Origin: Acanthaster planci
Lineage: Eukaryota; Echinodermata; Asteroidea; Valvatida; Acanthasteridae
Length of the DNA stretch: 62,000 nt
NCBI RefSeq assembly: GCF_001949145.1
Contig: NW_019091367.1
Location: 2,259,358 to 2,321,357 of the forward strand
Direction: 5' to 3'
Shown in pieces: positions 25,101 to 34,100 of this stretch. The translations under genes were made by a program, and so were the position numbers. Each line of letters starts with the position of its first letter. Within the stretch, counting starts at the first letter, position 1. Under the pieces are notes generated by a model, which saw nothing but the letters and a program-made list of their open reading frames with translations, was not told where the DNA came from and made no database searches.

Positions 25101-28100
25101 CACTACGATATTTAGGACAGTTGTGAACAAAAGAAATTCTTTGTTTGATTCCCTTATCCCCGAAAATTCCTGAAGACCAAAGTCCCCCAGGAAACTTATA
25201 AAAATTGTGTTCCGTAGCCACACCCCTGGCCCCCAAAAACATCAAAAAATCATTACCCACTCCCCACCGTAACACGAAAATATCGCCCCATCAGGTTTTG
25301 AAATCTTTATATATATTCTCAGTTTTTACAAAAAACATGACAAAACCATGGTTTTCAGTCCAAAGATGTTTAAGAAAATAAGATCCACAAGTTTTGAAGA
25401 AAAAGTGCATCCCTCGCAAATAATTTTTCACCAAACCAGCACGCCCTTCCAAAGTAAAATCCGATGTTTGCCATCCTACTGTCCCCACCACCAATAGCTG
25501 GTTTTCGTCCATTTTTATGTGCAACAAGCGCAGCGCTCGTGTTGGTTACCAACTAAACTGGATGTACTTACATTCCGTGCGTGCATGTGGATCTCATCAC
25601 GGTGTGCGGGGCCGCGAACGTGTGGTACAGCATCACTCAGAATCGACCACTGGTGGAAATACCACGTCCTCCGTTCTTAGATTTTACAATTATTCTTTAT
25701 TACAAGTCTTTAGTCATTAAACTGTACATATACATCTCACTTTCATTAAGAACTTTTTGAAATCAAATTCATATAACGAAAGGTACAAAAGTTGCAGTCT
25801 TGTTTCGGTCAATTGGTGATACATACGTCAAAGCAGGACGGCATAATATGAGCTTATAGTTCCAAGGCCCTCGTACTTACGAGAGTTGACTGTACTTGTA
25901 TAACATCTTCCACCTCAGTCAGAGACATGGGCCAGTCCAGTACCTAGCATCTGTGGGTGAAATGCTAGCAACTGCCCAGCACGGGTAGTGGTACATTGCG
26001 TTGCATTAACCCTGACCCTCCTGGGCGTTTTGGCTAGAAACCCTGCCAGACACATCAGTCTGCATCACTCGTCCAAGTGGCTTGCCCGCCCAGTGCAACA
26101 AGATCCAGCCGGTTGACTCTCCCCAAGGCTTAAATGGCCTGGGAGTCTGTGGTTGCCAGCCACCACTAGATCCAACAGAGGCATTGTTCTGAGGGACCAG
26201 CTCCCATGGTCTCAATGTGGCCAGTTAGTTCGGCTGCTGTTAATTCTCCAGTGCAATAAACGCACTAGATTGTTTTATACCTTCTGCGCTTGCTGCACCT
26301 GTCAGGCAGGCAGGGTCAGGGTTAAATCTTCTCTTTGCTCAGGCTGATGAAGGGGCCAATTACGCCCTCGCTGCTAACCACTTTTGCTGAGTGCCTGAAG
26401 GTTTGGCTTTGTAAGAGAAGGTCCTGTTACACATGCGCATTGCTCCCAGTGCTACGTGGAATGTTGGCTCAGCAGTTAAATATCTGCTTAGCAGTATTGC
26501 TTTAGTATTATGTCAAACTGCAGTGGTGTGGGATTCATCTCTGAGAGTGAAGGGCTAGCCAAATCTTCTGTTATTATTTCTTTTTACCATCAATCATTAG
26601 ACTTATTTCAATATTTTTATAATTCGCTCATACTTCATCAGAACAACCCAATTTGGAAGGAAATATTCACTTTCTGGAAAAAAGTTTGAGCAGTTATATT
26701 CCGAAGCAAGCTGAAAATCGGGCATTTGTTAATTCTCAGTTTCCAACTTGATTTGTCAAGATGAGTCATATGCTTTGATTTCAATTTTCATTCACTATCA
26801 TCTTCCATGGCACTTTGCAGATCTTCACGACATGAACACCCTTGGCTGACGAACCATCTTAAAGACCCCTTTATTCTTTACTTGTTTTGGAGCGTTTGAA
26901 AAATGCAATTTTGCAATCTTTTCCCTCCGTTGAAACCAAGTCCTTACATTTACACTTCATTGGGGAGTTGTGAGGTGAAGGGCACACAACCCTTTTTTTT
27001 TGCACCCTTTCAATCAGCATCAGCATGAGGTTTTTCAAATGACGGACCTTATTGAACAAGAAAGATCTATGGTTTTTATGCCTAAGGTTCCATGCCAGTC
27101 ATTACATCGTTTCTTTATACCGTGTTATCAGCTTCTCTGAAAGAGATCAGTACCGGCGTGTGTAATGTATGCTGCAGGTGTTGCGGCTGTTGATACCGTT
27201 ATCCTCAAATTTGATTGGTCATCCTTTGCAGCGTACATCTGAAAAATTGAAATATGACTTTTACACATTCTACACCACAACTTCACTCACAACTAAATCT
27301 CTGAGACTTGGCGAAACAGGTGAAAAAAGAGTAAAGTTTTATTATATTCCTTTTCTTTGGAAAATAACATTGCTGCATCGAATGATCTTTCCTGAAGCTC
27401 ACGGATTACGAGGTCAACAGCGTTGAAGGCTACATCTGTCGGTCCACGATCATCCCACCGCCATCTAGAAATGCAGGTGTGCTGTCAGCTCAGCCAATCA
27501 GGTAAAGAGACGCAGGGCTTAAGGTCAAGCCTATTGAAGCCAGGGCCCATTAAATCTTCTGAAAGTGGGTGCTGTGGCTCAAGGAAGCAGTGTTTTCTGC
27601 TGTGGAAGTGCTGAACCGACATGAAGTCAGATATCAGAGGATTTTTCATACAAATCAAACACTTGGAGGCTAAAAAGGAGATGAAGCCAAAGCCTGAAAG
27701 GAATCCTGGATTTTAAAAATGCTCCAGGCCACTGCATTTTAAGGCCAGTTCATACTTAGAGTGAATGCGAAGGCAAGTGAATATGATATCATAAAGCATT
27801 TTGTAACGAAATTGGCCTGAGCCGGAAGGTGTTAATCTGTTGCAAATTGGCAAATTTGTGATCGGTCGCCACAGTTTCATATTCACGTTTGCTTTGCACC
27901 AAGTATGAACCAGCCCCAGATGTGCAGTTACGCTGCTTATGCACGACCCTGATGTGACCAGTATAAGTTGTCCTTATTGGTTTCCTCTTGAACCCTTGCT
28001 GGTACACATCACCACCCAGTTAGCTGGTCCTAAGTTTGCCATCTCTTTCCGCCGCAGCCTGGGCGACCGTCTGGTCGGCATCACCAGCAACAACTCGCTG

Positions 28101-31100
28101 AAGAGCCTGAACGAGACCATCTTCCTCTCAGTGGAGGGCAGTCCCAGGGACCTCCACTTCTTCTACCATTCTGCCTGGTAAGTAGGGTGTTAAGCCAGAT
28201 ACCAGTGTTTCTGTGATGAGAGCCAGCATGGCCCTTGCATCCCACTCCTCCAAGAACCTTCCAAACCGACCCGGAGGTTTGAGAAGATATGGCTGGATAG
28301 AGAGAAGGAAGAGCCCAGCTTCTGTTACTTTTAATACCGGAGACTTGATATCTATGGTGGTTCAAGTATAAAGAATATACTGGAAGTTTTCAAAGCAAAC
28401 AGGAGTAGAAAGTCGGGGTTAAACCAAACACACTTGCAGTGTACTCTCTGCAAAATGAGTTGTATAAAAATAACCAACTCACCCCAGTAGTATTTGCTTG
28501 GAACATCCCTCCGTCCTCCAAATCCTCCACTGTGAAGGAAGCCAGTGGTACAGTACAGGTACTTGTAGATCAGCCTTAAAGAAGTGAGGTGAAAGAAAGC
28601 ACCTCGACAAGAAGTTATCTTGTGTCTGGTAGAAGGGCCTTCAGCCAATTCTCCCACACAACTTCATAATACAATACAAACAGCTTAATCATGTCCTATA
28701 CAGGGAGGGAGATGTAACATGCATCCATTCATTGCCAGAGATGACATCACAAGTGAAGTTTGAATGTCACATCACACAATTCTGTGTGTGTGATGAAGGC
28801 CACTGCAAAAGAGATTTCTAATAAGTTCTGCTGAATTAGCATCTGTGAAGTATTAACAAAAGCTCTCTTGTCAATCAGTTGTACCCTTTCACCGCCTCTT
28901 CCCCCCCTCCCAGGCCGACCCTGGCCTGCCCGGAAGGCCGCAGCACCATCATCACCCTCCGCTGCGACCCCTCGGCCACAGGCTCCGGCTCCTTCCATCT
29001 CCCTGAGAAATGTCCCTCGGGCACCTGCGATGGCTGTGCCTTCCACCTGCTGTGGCGCAGTGAGCACGGCTGCCCACTCTGCCACGAGGGGGACTACAAG
29101 ACCATCAAAGGGGAGTGCGTGGACAGCAAGCAGGAGATACAGTTCATGTGGAAGAGCCCCAAGTAAGACATCTTTTCTTTTAGGCGGTTACCGAGGAATT
29201 GAAGTCCAGGTTTTTGAGGGGCATGTAGCAGAAGTGCTGAAGCCCGGATTTTGTAAGTGGAGGTTGAAGTGTTGGATTTGAAGCCGTACGTAGCACCATT
29301 TTTGAGTGATTCCATAGTCTGGCTTACTTGAGATATCCTGCAGGTTCAAACCCTGATGGGACACTAGTGTCCTCAGGCAAGACACTTTACTACAATCATC
29401 TCCCTTCACTTGATAGTATGAATTGATATCTTCAGGGCAGACTATTGAGCTCAAAGTGCTGCATAAAATGAACTCCAGCCACCCTCCATCCTTCCCTGAA
29501 AGCAGCTGATGGGCTGGATACTTCTTCAGCTGAAGTACCGAGTGAGATTTCCCAGCCAGTGCATCGAGGAAGCCCTTTTTGTCACAACAAAACCCTAATA
29601 AGGGGTTCAGCTCTTAATACAAGTTCTTACATGCACCCCCACTTACACTTTGCATCGTTTCAAAATGTCAAGTCTGCATGGAGTACAAATCAGATAAAAA
29701 GCCTGGACTGATGGACAAAAAGTATTCTGATGTTGCAAGGGCATACGTGAACTTGTTCTGTAGTCTAGTGTTTTTCTGGTAATGAGCAAGATATCAAGAA
29801 TGAGGACAGACTCGTTACAGAGTTTGTTGTTGTGTAGTCCAAAGGTGGTTGTTAATGTTATAAGAATGGTGCAATTTGTTTTTAGTGTAACCACTTTTAT
29901 AGCGTTATGAATCAATCTTCAGGCCTAAGGCAAAATGCCGTGGATTTGCGAAGCATAGGAAAAAATAAGCCAAGCAAAAAAAATCCAGAATTCCTGCCCA
30001 AATGAAATGTTACGTGTACTGGCAGTACCTAGCTAACTTCTGCTGTGAATGAACTCGTCAACTTTCCAAGCAGCATTTTATGCCTAGCAGCTATGTGAAG
30101 ACGGGCCTCGGTCTTTTACAGAATCCTAAAACTTTGCCATAACCTCCCTGTCCTTCACCAGGTTCTGCACCGGCGGCAACCCCCTTCCCAAGGACCTGAC
30201 TAAGCCCTGCCAGATGCAGCCCTGGTACAGCCAGGTGCCCTGGTACGCTCAGGCCTCCATCGCTGCCTTCATGGGCTGCGTAGTTCTCCTCATCACGTGC
30301 GCCCTCTACTTCTGGAAGCGCAACCGAAAGTGAGTGTTGAATTCCAGGTCTCCCGATGAGCGTTTCTTGTTTCAGGCTTTTTCATGCACCGAGACGCACT
30401 TTTTATATAACTTTGTCGTTGTTTTCAATGTACGAGAACAATTTGACATTGTTTTTGGGTCAAGTGTATTGAAAGGTGCACTTTTTAAGGCACTTGAAAT
30501 GCTTTCTGGACAACTGAGGGCGTGTTTGCTGTGATGTCAGTCAGGGAAGACACTGTTCAGTTTTTATGAGGTCTTCCTGTTCATGTTAACTGTAAAGTTG
30601 CCCGTTGAAAACAAGTTTGCTCACTGACTTATTGCCATTATGCTCACACAACTACTAATCACCAGAGAATAGGAAATTTAGAACAGCAAAATATTCAAGG
30701 TTCCAGCAGTGCTTTTGGTACACAAATCAGTGGAACACTGAGGTTTTTTCCCTGAAATGACGGAACAGTTTTGCTCATAAATGTAGAAATTTGCATTAAC
30801 ACAAAAGCCAAACAGGCACCGTAATACCTTGAAAAGATGGCAAAGTAAAGATTGAAACTATGTTTAATTGAAACACAGAGTTCAATTTCGAGGGTTGTAG
30901 TAGTGACAAAATTGCATCACGTAGACCCTGAATTCTAATCCCTAGGGTGCATGTAACATCAGATTGAAATTGGAGGATCGAGGACTGTTAGAGTTAAATA
31001 GAGATGCATTCTATGCTTCTCTGCCAGCACAAGTAATGCGCCCTGTAACTTCTCTACTGTGTTTCACCACAGACTGGAGTACAAATACCAGAAGTTGGTG

Positions 31101-34100
31101 GCTTCGGCCAACGGGGAGCTGCCAGCGGCCGAGACCTGCGCCATCGAGGACGGCGACAACGAGGACGAGGTCTTGTTTGAGGACGGCGGCAAGAAGTCCC
31201 GGAGATTCTTTGGCAAGTTTCTGTCCAGGGACAGCAATGAGAAGGTAGGGAGGTCCTCCACGCTTGCCACACGCTGTCTGGTTTTGTTTGTTTGTTTTCC
31301 TGTTTGTTTACTTGTTTCATTTTGGGCAAGTTTTTCTCCAAAGGCAGCAATGTGAAGTTTAAAAAGGCCATTGGAATTTATCAAACCATGACCACACCGT
31401 GCTCCCTCATTCATGCATGCGTATGGCACACTGCTCACATGACCTGAGTGTGCACAGTTCTCTATGCACTGAGTAGCGAGTAGAGGGCCCTCACAGGCAA
31501 AGAAGACGGGGGCTAGCTGGGAAAGACATTGGTTGCGCATCCTCAGCGCGGCGCACCACATTCATCAGAAATCTGACACTGCGTATTTGCTGGAGAAGAT
31601 TTCCTGGCCTTGGTTCTCAACGCCTTTCCAGAATTGACAGGTTTTCTATACCAGATGCTGCACACAAAGTGAATGTCCATTACAATATGAATGCACAACT
31701 GATCCAATACCCGGGTGGACAAACAGGTAGCTGTGGGGGGGGCGCATTGCTCAACTCCATAGGAAAAAGGTTGACTTTTCAGTACTGCTTATGTTTGTTT
31801 AAATGGATTTTAAATGGGGTTTCAAAGCAGTCTTCACAAGCAATCTACACAAAGTGCCCCCCTCCAAAGTCTGCCAGTCCCCGCCCCCACAGTGTACTTC
31901 TGTGTTACTTCAGGGGGTATCAGCGTTAACGGCATTGTACTAACTGTTGTGCGTCATTCTGTCTCTCTCTCTCTCTCTTCATCCTCTCTATCAGGAGTCT
32001 ATGTTCATGGAAGAAAAACCACTGACCCTCCACTAGAACAACGGCAAAACAGATGGCAAAAAAAAAGGCATGGCGTCTCTTGCCACAGCCATTTATCATC
32101 GAGGGCAGATCCAAGGGGCCATGACTCTCCCCCTCCCATTGGTCCCAATGATCATATTTTGGGGACTGTTTCATTTACACCCCTCTCCCAAATTTAGCCT
32201 CAACCCTGAGAAAGGCTATAAATGGTTACGTATAGAAATTCCAAAGTAATATTTGGCCCTCTGAAAAGAAAATAATTGCCCCCGCAAATAAGTCGGTTCT
32301 GGATCTGTCCTTTTTTATGATTGATTTCCTTTGGAAGTGGATGACTACTCAATTGGCAATCCAAGTTTGTCAAAAATCAACCTTTGTGACCCAACCCGAG
32401 CATTAGCAAAATATTAGTCCAAAGTATCCAGAGCTGCTTGGAGTTCTTGTATTTGCTGCCGTTAAAACCCGATTATGGAAATCAGTCAGTGTCAGTATTG
32501 TAGCCTCACAGTGACCCGGCTGAGAATAGGAAACTGATATCAAATGCAATTCAGAACAATATCTTGTCATCATTTACATTTTTCATGCAAGTTGATAGAT
32601 GAGCACTTACGCCAGTTCAGATGGATTTATAAAAAAGCTGAATAGAGGTGTTACCTTTTATAGAGTAACAGATTTCTTCACTGTTGTTGAAATCCTAGTC
32701 CTAAGTGAACAGCAAAGTGAAATGTCCATCAACAAAGTGTAAGGGAATGGGCTGATTGAGTAGATAAGCTTGGAGTGCCTCACAACTATCCAGCATTGGC
32801 AGCATTTTCTCATTTGGGGTTTTTGTGTCCCTGCATCTTATTTTCTTTTTGTGAGGGTTTTTTTTTCTTTTCTTTCTCCCTTTTGAAGTTACGCAGTTAT
32901 AGCCCCCTTTTGGTTGCTTGAAAGCTTTGTATAGGCATACCCAGGTCAGGGGGAGGGGGCAAAATGGATATTTTGTTCCCAAAAAATATTATTTCAAGTG
33001 TTTCCATTTATTAAAAAAATCATCCTCCATAAAATACGGTGTCTAAAATGCTGGCAGTTTAATCTGATCATTTGTGGGGTAAATTCTATCGAAATACAGA
33101 CTTTTTGGATGGGAACCTGGGAATGTTCAAATAAGCAGCCTCAAGGAGGTTTGTATTGTCATTGTAATTACCCGCTTCACCGCCCCTAAAATGTTACCCT
33201 AACCTTTCCCCTAACTCATTCCTTGTGTTTGATCCTCATCCAGTCCCCTTCTTCACCCCGAGACCCCTCCCCTCCAATTCACCTGCCTACTTGTTCTCTG
33301 GGTTTTTACAGTTTGCATGAGGCGTCGTGTTCATGCATGAAACTGTCAACCTTACATTGACACATTTTGTAGCGGTGTTCCAGTGAGGGGCGTTCTTACT
33401 GCTAACACTTTGATAGAGTTGGATGAAACCCTGCACATTTGCTATGCAAAGAAAAGATCGGCTTGGTAGGATGCTTTGCTGTGGATGGTGTTGTAAGAGA
33501 GTTATTAAAGGGACATATCCCCGTGTTGTGGACTTTTTTTTTTTTTGGAGAAATGTTCCATGCTGTATGCATGCGCAGGTGTTACGTGTCACTTTTGCTG
33601 TATGGAGTACATGTACTCATCTGCATATGAGACCGTAGGCTAAGCTGATGAGCAGAATAAAAAAAACCATTACTGCGGTGGTGTCGCTGTCACAAATCGC
33701 TGTTAAATTCACTCCAAATGCCTCGTTTGGCCAAAAGGGTGTCGCGACTTGCCAAGCGTGCCTCAGGGGACTGCGGTGGGTGCACTGGCACTTTCCTCCC
33801 CCTTCCACCTCTGTGACGCGGGGTTCAAATCCTGCCCAGGCCAACGAGTAGAGTGGGTTTTCGCCCCATAATGTTTATCTGGGTTTCCCTCCTACCTCGT
33901 TATAAACGGAGCATATCCGCATTGTCTTCTCCCTCGGGATCCCCTGGGGGGAACACTTCATTGAAAACTTGAAAATACTGCCCGGGTCAAATGAAAAAAA
34001 AAATTGAAGAAAATAAAATGACAAAAAATGACAAAAATAAAATGACATGAAGGGCACACGCACGTTTGATGCTACTGTAGTAATGGTGTCTCCTCGGATT

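Larger units (their letters stand above)
23238..27397 (+). other. ELAPOR intron 16 (4.16 kb)
   Basis: Contains a TTAA MITE (23435-23584), an 83-bp tandem array (24105-24316), a pogo-like element (24660-25892) and a larger TTAA element (26006-26325). The rest is unrecognised. Confidence 0.8.
27477..28913 (+). other. ELAPOR introns 17 and 18 (around exon 18)
   Basis: Introns 27477-28023 and 28178-28913. Intron 17 contains a MITE (27743-27915). Intron 18 holds CCTCCAA/GGAGG-rich sequence near 28245-28285 reminiscent of the TTAA family but without clear ends. Confidence 0.65.

Noticed and set aside
24967-25275. 102-codon minus-strand frame inside the pogo-like element as an intact transposase
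   Set aside because: Too short, no recognisable DDE or HTH pattern, and neighbouring frames are broken.
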